Assembly: GCA_025642075.2 (NCBI GenBank)
Contig: JAODUO010000577.1
Span: forward strand, 1-64,000
Source: Ridgeia piscesae
Lineage: Eukaryota; Annelida; Polychaeta; Sabellida; Siboglinidae
Length of the DNA: 64,000 nucleotides
Direction of reading: 5' to 3'
In this document: positions 23,550 through 33,100 of the stretch, piece after piece
Position numbering within the stretch: position 1 is the first letter of the stretch
How the letters are laid out: each line of letters starts with the position of its first letter
The notes under the pieces: generated by a model
The model's database searches: none
What the model saw: the letters and a program-made list of their open reading frames with translations, nothing else
What the model was told of the DNA's origin: nothing
Program-made: the position numbers and the translations under genes

Positions 23550-24073
23550 TCATGAGTGTTTGTTAGTGTTTGATGTGATCATGGTGTGTTCTGCGTGCCT
23601 GTGCGTTGTGTCACTGAGTAGTCTTGTTAACTGTTTACCTTGTTGAAATTCACCTGTGATCTACCTGCGTGTCATGTGACTTGTCACCTGTGATCTACCT
23701 GCATGTCATGTGACTTGTCACCTGTGATCTACCTGCATGTCATGTGACTTGTCACCTGTGATCTACCTGCGTGTCATGTGACTTGTCACCTGTGATCTAC
23801 CTGTGTCATGTGACTTGTCACCTGTGATCTACCTGCATGTCCCAAATTGCTTGACCTGTGTTTTATTGTTGTTTATGTTTAAGGATATAATTACTTTCTG
23901 TATTACACTGATCAAATTCACACAGATATTGAACACTACTCCAACATGTCACCACTCAGAATTTGTAAACTGCTGTTCTCGTAGGAGTCGATTGTGTTTA
24001 CAACTGAGGATTTGATGTGTTGAAGTCGGTGGACTGTGGACTGATTGTGTGTGTGAGTGTGTGTGTGTGTGTG

Positions 24074-24114
<41 letters not shown>

Positions 24115-25851
24115 TGCATGTGAGTGTCATGCTGTGTGTGTGTGTGTGCATGCGTGCATGTGCGTGTGTGTCACTGAAGGTACGTCTTGTTAGACTGTTT
24201 GAACAACTTGTTGAAATCATCAGCGCTGTGATCTACCTGCGTGTCATGTGACTTGTCACCTGTGATCTACCTGCATGTCATGTGACTTGTCACCTGTGAT
24301 CTACCTGCGTGTCATGTGACTTGTCACCTGTGATCTACCTGCGTGTCATGTGACTTGTCACCTGTGATCTACCTGCGTGTCATGTGACTTGTCACCTGTG
24401 ATCTACCTGCTGTCATGTGACTTGTCACCTGTGATCTACCTGCATGTCATGTGATTGTCACCTGTGATCTACCTGCGTGTCATGCAACTTGTCACCTGTG
24501 ATCTACCTGTGTGTCATGTGACTTGTCACCTGTGATCTACCTGCATGTCATGTGATTGTCACCTGTGATCTACCTGCGTGTCATGTGACTTGTCACCTGT
24601 GATCTACCTGCGTGTCATGTGACTTATCACCTGTGATCTACCTGCATGTCATGTGGCTTGTCACCTGTGTTTCAGCTGAGGTCCCACAGACACCTGCACC
24701 AGGCTCCAGCTGTGAGATACATCAACAGTCAACATGTCATCTCTATATCCTTGCCGCCAGGACTGTCCTTCCCAATGCAACAGCAGGTGTCACTAGGGTG
24801 AGTGATGGTCACTGGACACAGGTGTCCCTAGAGTGAGTGGTGGTCACTAGACACAGGTGTCCCTAGAGTGAGTGGTGGTCACTGGACACAGGTGTCCATA
24901 CAGTGAGTGGTGGTCACTGGACACAGGTGTCACTAGAGTGAGTGGTGGTCACTGGACACAGGTGTCCCTAGAGTGAGTGTTGGTCACTGGACACAGGTGT
25001 CCCTAGAGTGAGTGGTGGTCACTGGACACAGGTGTCCATACAGTGAGTGGTGGTCACTGGACACAGGTGTCACTAGAGTGAGTGGTGGTCACTGGACACA
25101 GGTGTCCCTAGAGTGAGTGGTGGTCACTGGACACAGGTGTCACTAGAGTGAGTGGTGGTCACTGGACACAGGTGTCTAGAGTGAGTGTTGGTCACTGGAC
25201 ACAGGTGTCCCTAGAGTGAGTGGTGGTCACTGGACACAGGTGTCCCTACAGTGAGTGGTGGTCACTGGACACAGGTGTCCCTACAGTGAGTGGTGGTCAC
25301 TGGACACAGGTGTCCCTAGAGTGAGTGTTGGTCACTGGACACAGGTGTCCCTACAGTGAGTGGTGGTCACTGGACACAGGTGTCCCTACAGTGAGTGGTG
25401 GTCACAGGACACAGGTGTCCCTAGAGTGAGTGGTGGTCACTGGACACAGGTGTCCCTAGAGTGAATGGTGGTCACTGGACACAGGTGGTTAATTGCCGGG
25501 ACATTCTTATTGTTAATTGCTTAATTTGCAGTGAATGTTGTTTACATCTGTATATGGCGGCTTTTTAGCCTTAGTGTCTCCTCCTGGAGACTAAGTATTT
25601 GTTAAATCTTAATTACTATGTGATGTTGTTCTGTTTGTTTATTGTCGAATAAATTGTTCCAATTCCACTTTTGTTGCAGCCCACCAAAGCCAGCAGTGAA
25701 ATGCGGGGTTCCAGGCTGTGACAGCAACAAACGCTACACGTGCGCCAAGACCGGAATTCCTCTGTGTAGCCTGGCGTGTTATAAGAAGAACTTGTCCTTG
25801 AGACTTGGTGGACACACACAGGACGACACAGGACACGTCACATGCAGTTAA
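17647..25851 (+). CDS. INO80B: INO80 complex subunit B, complete eight-exon gene
   Basis: Subunit of the INO80 ATP-dependent chromatin remodeller (Ies2 relative) acting in the nucleus. Exons: 17647-17801, 19088-19215, 20701-20855, 21763-21811, 22632-22732, 23081-23137, 24676-24797, 25680-25851. They total 939 nt (312 aa plus stop) and all phases agree. The N-terminus is a Lys/His-rich tract (KHKKHHKHRHKRHK), then IKLKLKIG and GTKSV. The middle has EWLDALEAGTLDDNGD and LLTPRQRALL. A basic helix AEQVQKRLQKAKRRREQ belongs to the PAPA-1-like region, and a HIT zinc finger (CGVPGC, YTCAKTG, LCSLACY) ends the protein. It is slightly shorter than vertebrate INO80B. The start may instead be the in-frame ATG at 17599. 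Five of seven introns contain tandem arrays at a splice junction. It converges on the GIT gene. Confidence 0.93.
18092..19087. repeat. 39-43-bp array made of copies of the INO80B exon 2 acceptor
   Basis: Nineteen recognisable copies of tgacttattgtgtttag|tg lie between about 18310 and 19087; the last one is the genuine acceptor of exon 2. Units are 43 bp at the left and 39-40 bp near the exon, and each also copies the first exon bases (tgtaatgaag-like). Diverged copies extend left to about 18.1 kb. Confidence 0.92.
19088..19215 (+). CDS. INO80B: INO80B exon 2
   Basis: Joined to exon 1 it gives GTKSV, the family reading, which fixes the acceptor as the last copy in the repeat array. It encodes an acidic stretch MDVEVSTLPDMVPVMNWDF and ends ACC G|gtgag. 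Confidence 0.9.
19245..19430 (+). mobile_element. tRNA-derived SINE-like element, degraded
   Basis: A tRNA-like head (gtagcgcagtggttcagg, gagcatcggactcgacta) is followed by cttgggcaagt and a body with cactcagctgtataaatgag. The same order is found in the better copy at 40.38 kb. The B-box region is eroded here. Confidence 0.75.
19440..20160. mobile_element. Composite inverted-repeat element with a ~90-bp palindrome
   Basis: A near-perfect palindrome at 19442-19532 is built on acgcaactag/ctagttgcgt flanked by gaggcgctgat and acaaatccatgtta. Inward lies ggaatgcttgtttaaatcat, with its complement at about 20045-20070. Between them two ~140-bp direct copies start with gtaaatgtacattaatgta (19740 and 19931). 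A final partial accctagttacg block lies at 20125. It looks like a nonautonomous DNA element in INO80B intron 2. Confidence 0.6.
20255..20335 (+). mobile_element. Non-LTR retroelement 3' end fragment
   Basis: The sequence gtaaagcactttgtgcaatc followed by actgtgctatataagaact matches the 3'-terminal hairpin-like signature of CR1/L2-type elements (agcgctttg ... gctatataa). Short fragment in INO80B intron 2. Confidence 0.5.
20701..20855 (+). CDS. INO80B: INO80B exon 3
   Basis: Encodes DNFGSDPLGPKKDGADISDG, EWLDALEAGTLDDNGD and SLLTPRQ. The acceptor is ctgtgtctgcag and the donor is GACAG|gtgagt, the first of about 28 tandem copies of that donor. Confidence 0.93.
20844..21568. repeat. 24-26-bp array made of copies of the INO80B exon 3 donor
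   Basis: The unit is cctagacag|gtgagtctattcac-like, later acacagacag|gtgagtctctactc. It starts inside exon 3 and runs about 0.7 kb. The first four downstream units are exactly 24 bp; later units are mostly 26 bp. Confidence 0.95.
21763..21811 (+). CDS. INO80B: INO80B exon 4
   Basis: A 49-nt exon reading RALLHGNKETLQELPSG across the join. The acceptor is ttttattttccag and the donor TCGG|gtaggt. LLTPRQ plus RALL reproduces the family sequence at this join. Confidence 0.88.
22060..22612. repeat. 24-bp array ending just upstream of INO80B exon 5
   Basis: The unit is gtgtagtcatctgtagtgatgagg, about 23 copies. Because it is a multiple of three it gives spurious open frames (EGVVICSD repeats). It ends about 20 bp before the exon 5 acceptor. 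Confidence 0.95.
22632..22732 (+). CDS. INO80B: INO80B exon 5
   Basis: Encodes YKSTELTAEQVQKRLQKAKR and continues to EKREFDK, the basic helix of the PAPA-1-like region. The acceptor is ttgtgcag. The donor AAG|gtccac is poor but is required for the in-frame join to exon 6. Confidence 0.85.
23081..23137 (+). CDS. INO80B: INO80B exon 6
   Basis: A 57-nt exon reading KETMKRLLTKQATKAKGVK with acceptor gttgtttcag and donor GAAG|gtgagt. It completes the basic helix. Confidence 0.9.
23222..24225. repeat. Two copies of a ~200-bp intron segment, each ending in (GT)n
   Basis: The block with gatcaaattcacacagatat, gaacactactccaa and gtcggtggactgtggactg occurs at 23222-23430 and 23838-24050. Each is followed by a GT microsatellite (23430-23545; 24045-24170). 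The block is not exonic; it reflects a segmental duplication within INO80B intron 6. Confidence 0.85.
23648..24670. repeat. 34-bp array, two blocks, reaching the INO80B exon 7 acceptor
   Basis: The unit gtcacctgtgatctacctgc + atgtcatgtgactt occurs in blocks 23648-23840 and 24225-24670. The last copy runs into cacctgtgtttcag, so part of the unit forms the acceptor's upstream tract. Confidence 0.93.
24676..24797 (+). CDS. INO80B: INO80B exon 7
   Basis: Encodes LRSHRHLHQAPAVRYINSQ, then ISISLPPGLSFPMQQQVSLG, the conserved segment before the HIT finger. The donor is CTAGG|gtgagt. Reading through the donor meets TGA at once. Confidence 0.92.
24784..25487. repeat. 35-bp array copying the INO80B exon 7 end and donor
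   Basis: The unit carries caggtgtccctaga|gtgagtg, matching the last ~14 exon bases and donor (caggtgtcactagg|gtgagtg), plus gtggtcactggacaca. About 20 copies. Confidence 0.95.
25680..25851 (+). CDS. INO80B: INO80B exon 8 with HIT zinc finger and stop
   Basis: Reads PPKPAVKCGVPGCDSNKRY, CAKTGIPLCSLACYKKNL and a short tail ending GHVTCS before TAA. The cysteine pairs fit the zf-HIT fold. An AATAAA at 26158-26163 could be the polyadenylation signal. Confidence 0.93.
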
Positions 25852-26454
25852 ATACAGAACAGAGAATATGAGGGTGACCTGTGTCGTTGGTGTGATCACA
25901 TTGCTGTGGTCGTGGTTGCGCTGCGGCTACAGACGTAGCAGTAACCTGTGGTGGTGATCACGCATGATCTGCTGCTGTGGTCACACAGTTGTTGCCGTGA
26001 TTCCACAGCTCTGGTTCTGCTTGTTATTGGCTGTTTGCCACTTCTTAAGTCTGCTGTGGCTTCCTGTTTGACATCATCTCATCGCTAACATCCCTGTTAT
26101 CATAGACAAGGCACATTCAGGTAAACAACCATTGTATGTATATTCATTACTCGCATTTAATAAAACCTATACAGCTTCGATAACTTTGTTCTAATCAAGG
26201 TTTGTCCCTAGAGTAAATACTAACATTGACACCAACGCTTTTTATGTAGCTGCATCCACTCTGGAATAATGATTCCTTCTAGTTGAAAATAGCGCATCGC
26301 TGTCATTTAAAACGTACTTTTATAACCTTGCCTATCCACCATAGCTCCCTGGCGTATCAATACATCTTTTGCAAATCATAATTTTATTGACTTTGAGTCG
26401 ATCAACAGTTTTATATTGATACACTTCCTATCTTGGGTTGATGTGTTGCCTTGA

Positions 26455-27272
26455 ACACACTGAATGTGTGACTGATATCATGCCTTGAACCCACTGAATG
26501 TGTGACTGATATCATGCATTGAACCCACTGAATGTGTGACTGATATCATGCCTTGAACCCACTGAATGTGTGACTGATATCATGCCTTGAACCCACTGAA
26601 TGTGTGACTGATATCATCCCTTGAACCCACTGAATGTGTGACTGATATCATGCCTTGATTGAACCCACTGAATGTGTGACTGATATTATGCCTTGATTGA
26701 ACCCACTGAATGTGTGACTGATATCATGCCTTGATTGAACCCACTGAATGTGTGATTGATATCATGCCTTGATTGAACCCATTGAATGTGTGATTGATAT
26801 CATGCCTTGAACCCACTGAATGTGTGACTGATATCATGCCTTGAACCCACTGAATGTGTGACTGAAACATCCATTTAACCCCCTGGTTCTGAAATTTAAC
26901 CCACTGAATATGCAACTGATATCATGCCTTGAACCCACTGAATGTGTGACTTGATATCATGCCTTGAACCCACTGAATGTGTGATTGATATCATGCCTTG
27001 AACCCACTGAATGTGTGACTGATATCATGCCTTGAACCCACTGAATGTGTGACTGATATCATGCCTTGATTGAACCCACTGAATGTGTGATTGATATCAT
27101 GCCTTGAACCCACTGAATGTGTGACTGATATCATGCCTTGAACCCACTGAATGTGTGACTGATATCATGCCTTGAACCAACTGAATGTGCGACTGATATC
27201 ATGCCTTGAACCCATTTAATGTGTGACTGATATCATGCCTTGAACCCACTGAATGTGCGACTGATATCATGC
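26455..27272. repeat. 34-38-bp array downstream of INO80B
   Basis: The unit ccttgaacccactgaatgtg + tgactgatatcatg has a variant with an extra attg. There are about 23 copies in the interval between the two convergent genes. Confidence 0.93.
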
Positions 27273-28616
27273 GAGATCAAGAAAGTTGACATTATAGAAA
27301 CCTGACCAATACATCCAGCAACTACAGCTGTTGATGGAATCAGACTATTTTATCTTGTAATTAAAAAAATATATATAACTGTCCACCAAGCTTGACAAGT
27401 TATAGCAATTTTGTCAACATGGGAAGAAGTATTTCAGTCAACACCAGACAGTAGTTCATAATATTTTATTTTTAAATAACAATGTTGACATTTGCAGGAG
27501 GGTGAACACTTGAGTGACAGATCAGACAGGTGACAGGGTGACAGGATAGTACTCAGGTCAACAGTTCACACGATGCACCAATGAAAATTCCAAATGTAAA
27601 AAGTCACCTAAAAGCAAACGTTACAGACTGGATGACCTTTGACTAATTTCGCCACACACTGGGTCAGTTGTTGGTGTCAGTAACTACACACTCTTGTACC
27701 ACTCTTGTACATCAATGGACGTCACTGTTGAACACCAACACTAACTCAGAATAAGTGTGTAACTGTCCAACTACAAACTTGCGTTGTATTTGACTCAATG
27801 TTTCCTGGCAGCAAAACAGAGCAGGTGACACGAGTAATGTCGTCATCACTTTTAGGATGTGTTAGCCCCGCACAGTAATGTTTAATTAACTATGTATATG
27901 AATAAGGTTTCATGCATAAATAATGCAACATTTACACGGAAAACGTGATACACATTCAAACATGTAATATGTATTCCTAAATGCAGCATGTACACATTGT
28001 GCCACAGACTACAGATTTCAAAAACAATGCTTTTAAAATCACCAAAAAGCTGGCAAATAATTACACGTTTTGTTATAATATCTATATTAAACCACGGGTG
28101 CCAACTCTTAGGTTTTATTTTGTCATTTAATATTATGACGTTCTTACGATTACAACCTGCGTGTTGGAAGTTTACTGCCTGCCAATTTGTGTTGAGTTAC
28201 TTTATTAAGCTCGGAACAATTGTTCGCAATTTGAAAGATTCCGCCTGCAATATGTTCAAATGGTAATCAAAACTTCCAGTTTAATAAAATTATTGACAAT
28301 AATGCCCAGGCTTAGTCAACAGCAGTAGCCTTTGATGTTTAACTTTCCCACGTTCTAGATGGCAGACTTCCCATCACAAATTACTGCTTGGCCAATGCTG
28401 GGTAGAAGAGGTGACAAACTCCCCTTTAACAAACAGAATCATTATTGTTGCAAACAAAGACTGGATCCGTTCTGTAACGTGGGCTGCTTTTAAGAGTACA
28501 TATTATTTATATATAATTTTATATATCGATGTGTATATATATATATATATATATATTTTCGTGAAAATGTTAATCAAGTTGGAAGTATATTATTCAAAAA
28601 CAATTCACAGTAGCTA

Positions 28617-28697
28617 TGTTCTACTCACTTCAACCACCATCAGTGGCCTTCTTCCTGAAGAAGACCACCGATGGTTGAACATTGAAGTAAGTAGAAC
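28617..28697. repeat. ~80-bp imperfect hairpin
   Basis: The arms gttctactcacttcaacca ... cttcttc and gaagaag ... tggttgaacattgaag ... gtagaac are complementary around a two-base centre, with a few mismatches. It lies between two AT microsatellites, which suggests a miniature inverted-repeat element. Confidence 0.75.
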
Positions 28698-28956
28698 ATT
28701 GCTAGTTGTGAAATTATGACAAAAAAATTGAATATATATATATATATTATATATACACACACATATATATACATTCGTGTAATACAATATTTACTGAATC
28801 TAAAACATAGCACTTTACAAAACAGTATGATATAAAATACTTATATCTGCTAGGGGCTACGTTTTAGTAAATGCATATGGTTCTAATGGAAGAAGAGAAC
28901 ATTTTATTATGTCCTGATAAGTTTCAACAAACTCCATTGATAATAACATGAAAATG

Positions 28957-28997
28957 CTGACGTCACAAACCCTGACGTCACAAACCCCGACGTTGTA
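28957..28997. promoter_or_regulatory. Tandem TGACGTCA (CRE-like) sites
   Basis: ctgacgtcacaaaccc occurs twice in full, followed by a third decayed copy (ccgacgttgtaac). TGACGTCA is the palindromic CREB/ATF site. A further gctgacgtcacaaat is at 66-80. Function is unproven. Confidence 0.4.
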
Positions 28998-29890
28998 ACT
29001 ATGACAAGAGGACAGCAGGCTGCATCGTCTAATTGACAGTTAACAGGCAGTTTAACACGCAGTTAGCCTGAGTTTACATATTGCACTGAACATTACCTAA
29101 ATGTTGCCTATTGCATGTGTATCCTGGACAGACGACCAGGGTGTATCAGGGTGTATCAAGTGACTAGTATCAGTAAACAATAAGCTCCAGTTGCACTCCG
29201 CATCATTACAACTAAACCCAAACAGTCAATATATGACTGAGTGTGTTTACAGACTGTGCCTTCACAGACCAGCACCGGTTCCGTCCAGCAAGCTAAGTTT
29301 GGAAAAATTACTTCCTTCATGCTCCAAGCATAACCTTCGTAAAGCTATCATTTGCAACTTGTGTATGACAATGTATGTAAATTGCACAGAGCAAAGAAAC
29401 CATGCTGTATGATGTAAAAGTGTACACTATTTTAAAACGGCATTGACCCTTCCACTTCCCCAGCAGGTGCTTGTGAAATGTTTCAATGGCTAATCACACA
29501 CAAACCATGCCTCAGTGTAGACTGTGTTTACAGAACCACTGTCGATTAGCAATACTATAGCATTGTGCACGTCCTACGACTCACTGCCACTGTGCTGGTG
29601 TCAGGCCTCACTCTCCTACTACACAATCACTGCCCCCCCCCACACTGAGCATGTGTCGTCAACACGCTGGTCTCGTTATTTAATTTGTTGATGACACAAG
29701 GACTAAAGCTTGTGACCAACGCAGCAGTTGGCAGGAACACAAAATGGCGACCACGTCAGATTACTCCCATCTGAGAGAATCTCAGACTGCGAGTAATTTC
29801 ACAATGCGAGAGACTTGGCATGACACCACTGAGTAAGTGACTGAGTAAGTGACAGACTGAGTGACTGACTGAGTGAGTGAATGAGGAGAT

Positions 29891-30109
29891 TCAGTTGAAG
29901 AGCATCACGAGGAGTTTGGCAGCCTTGGCGATGTCATAGGCACACTGGATCACCTGCTGCATGCGGAGTCGCTGGTCCACAGTGCCCTCTCCCTCCCCTT
30001 CCCCCTCCCCTTCCGCCTCACAGGGAGCCTCACTGCATTCATCCCGCAGTCTGTCCGCTCCACTCTCCAGCTCACTGAGTGCGTCGCGCACCCGCGGCAC
30101 CGACACACT
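29891..30109 (-). CDS. GIT: GIT exon 18 (terminal)
   Basis: Reads [20 protein letters not shown], an acidic [10 protein letters not shown] insert, then [18 protein letters not shown] and LFN before the stop. It forms the last helices of the paxillin-binding domain. The tail is shorter than in vertebrate GIT. Confidence 0.94.
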   Translation of the reverse strand, partial: SVSVPRVRDALSELESGADRLRDECSEAPCEAEGEGEGEGEGTVDQRLRMQQVIQCAYDIAKAAKLLVMLFN

Positions 30110-33100
30110 CTGAAAGGTAAGTCAAAGGTAAGTCAAAGGTAAGTACAGGTGAGTTCTCATACAACGCTGTGTCCAGTCCTACAAACTGCTCTGTACATGC
30201 AAAGAAAATACTATGTAATTATTTGTTATATTAAATGGAGTGCACAAATTTGCACAAGGTTCGACACAGCATGGGATACTCTCCCACCGGCTGTAGCAAT
30301 TTGTTTATCTTCTGTGAATTATGTTTACTGACATCCAAATATCTGCTTAGTCAGCAGCGTGAGGAAGAGACAGGTTGACTTGTGGTGACTTGTGGTGACT
30401 TGTGGTGTTGTCAACAGCCTTATATCACCAGAGCACAACCATTCTTGTCCATTTTCAAATGTTTGTCAATGATTTCACCAACATCAAATAACACTTTCAA
30501 GTGTGTATATTTGCCGAAAAATAACCAGTTATTGTGCCAAGGCTATACACTTACTTGTTGGAACAGAGACTTCATGTCTGTACACTTACTTGTGGGACCA
30601 GAGACTTTGTGTCTGTACACTTACTTGTGGGAACAGAGACTTCATGTCTGTACACTTACTTGTGGGAACAGAGACTTCATGTCTGTACACTTACTTGTGG
30701 GAACAGAGACTTCATGTCTGTACACTTACTTGTGGGAACAGAGACTTCGTGTCTGTACACTTACTTGTGGGAACAGAGACTTCATGTCTGTACACTTACT
30801 TGTGGGAACAGAGACTTCATGTCTGTACACTTTCTTGTGGGAACAGAGACTTCATGTCTGTACACTTACTTGTGGGAAAAGAGACTTCATGTCTGTACAC
30901 TTATGTCTGTACACTTACTTGTTGGAACAGAGACTTCATGTCTGTACACTTATGTCTGTACACTTACTTGTTGGAACAGAGACTTCATGTCTGTACACTT
31001 ATGTCTGTACACTTACTTGTTGGAACAGAGACTTCATGTCTGTACACTTACTTGTGGGAACAGAGACTTCATGTCTGTACACTTACTTGTGGGACCAGAG
31101 ACTTCATGTCTGTACACTTACTTGTGGGACCAGAGACTTCATGTCTGTACACTTACTTGTGGGAACAGGGCCGTCATGTCTCTGACTGCCGCAAAAATCT
31201 TCTCTGAACATGTCTCGTAGCTGCAATGACAAACACAGGTGTCACCTGACACTGTCTCATTGTGGCCAAGTCCACTTTCACTAATCAGTTCCACTCAGTA
31301 GTTCAGAGGGCACCTGACTGGTCACTCAACACCAGTGATCACCCAACACCTCACTGGTCACTCAACACCAGTGGTCATTCAACACTTCACTGGTCACTCA
31401 ACACCAGTGGTCATTCAACACTTCACTGGTCACTCAACACCAGTGGTCATTCAACATCACTGGTCACTCAACACCAGTGGTCATTCAACACTTCACTGGT
31501 CACTCAACACCAGTGGTCATTCAACACTTCACTGGTCACTCAACACCAGTGGTCATTCAACACCTCACTGGTCACTCAACACCAGTGGTCATTCAACACT
31601 TCACTGGTCACTCAACACCAGTGGTCATTCAACACTTCACTGGTCACTCAACACCAGTGGTCATTCAACACTTCACTGGTCACTCAACACCAGTGGTCAT
31701 TCAACACTTCACTGGTCACTCAACACCAGTGGTCATTCAACACTTCACTGGTCACTCAACACCTGACTGGTCATTCAACACTTCATGGGTCACTCAACAC
31801 CTCACTGGTCACTCAACATCTGACTGGTCATTCAACACTTCACTGGTCACTCAACACCTCACTGGTCACTCAACACCTCACTGGTCACTCTCAACACAAG
31901 TGGTCATTCAACACCAGTGGTCATTCAACACCTCATCGCTGGTCACTCTCAACACAAGTGGTCATTCAACACCTCACTGGTCACTTCAACACAAGTGGTC
32001 ATTCAACACCTCACTGGTCACTCAAACACAAGTGTCATTCAACACCAGTGGTCATTCAACACCTCACTGGTCACTCTCAACACAAGTGGTCATTCAACAC
32101 CAGTGGTCATTCAACACCTCACTGGTCACTCTCAACACAAGTGGTCATTGTGGATCAACACCAGTGGTCACTCAACATCTCACTGGTCACTCAATACGTG
32201 TCTGTGACACTGCTTAAGTAAGTGCCCACCTGTGGTCCTGGCCGTCCTGGGCGGATGACAACAGTTCCTGGATCCTCCTTGTGATCTGTTCTGTCTTCTG
32301 CACGACCTCCTCCTGCTTCGGCATGCCCTCTAGTGTCTCGACACTCGCACTCGCTCCAGTGCTGCCCTCTGGCACCAGTGTTGTTGACTCTGTCATGTGA
32401 CTGCTCACAGAACCCAATGTGCTGAAACAGCAGTTCTCAAATGTAGCCACTATGGCGATTTGAGTCGTATGTTGCAAAAGCCTAGTTTACATACAAGCTA
32501 AAAATATGTCTAGGTCATGTGACATCAGTTTGGTGAAGGCACATGACCTAGACAGAAATGCACGCCCTATCTCAGGTTTAACGTCCAGTTTATTTTATCA
32601 ACATATAATCTGAACCCAAGAAAACACATTTACAAACACACAGATTTCAAATACACAACTCAAATCAAAATGCTGTCGTTTATAAATATTGATTAATTTT
32701 TAACACTCACAAAACTCATAAATTGTACAATCCAAAAAGATATAACTCAAATATTTGGGGGTAATTCAACATTTCTATACAGGTATTCACTATGTAGCAC
32801 CAATGACATCAACGGGTGCAGTGTTTGCCAATGTGTGGCAGTGTTAGGAAGTAGTATTATGTACATGAGCCTCTCCTGTTAGTTGTAACGACAAACTGAT
32901 GTCAAGCTGAAGACAGCTTCTTACCTTGTGCGGGTGACAGCAGAGTTGTCATCAATGGTGGAGGTGTCGTAGTCACTGCTGTCCGCGGGGTGGGGGGTGT
33001 TCTCAGTCAGGGGCTGCACTTGCAGGGTCGCCAACACACACTCATGGGTGGGCTACAAACAACACGGGGTGCTTACACTTGGGCCATTCTATTCCAGGGT

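Larger units (their letters stand above)
27273..29890. other. Intergenic region between convergent INO80B and GIT
   Basis: No further gene is recognised. It contains AT microsatellites (28530-28558, 28730-28775) around a hairpin and a small cluster of TGACGTCA sites. Some of the right part is presumably GIT 3' UTR, but no polyadenylation signal is certain. Confidence 0.5.

Noticed and set aside
30382..32221. Long plus-strand frames ([12 protein letters not shown] and [11 protein letters not shown] repeats)
   Set aside because: Translations of 35- and 36-bp arrays on the strand opposite GIT.
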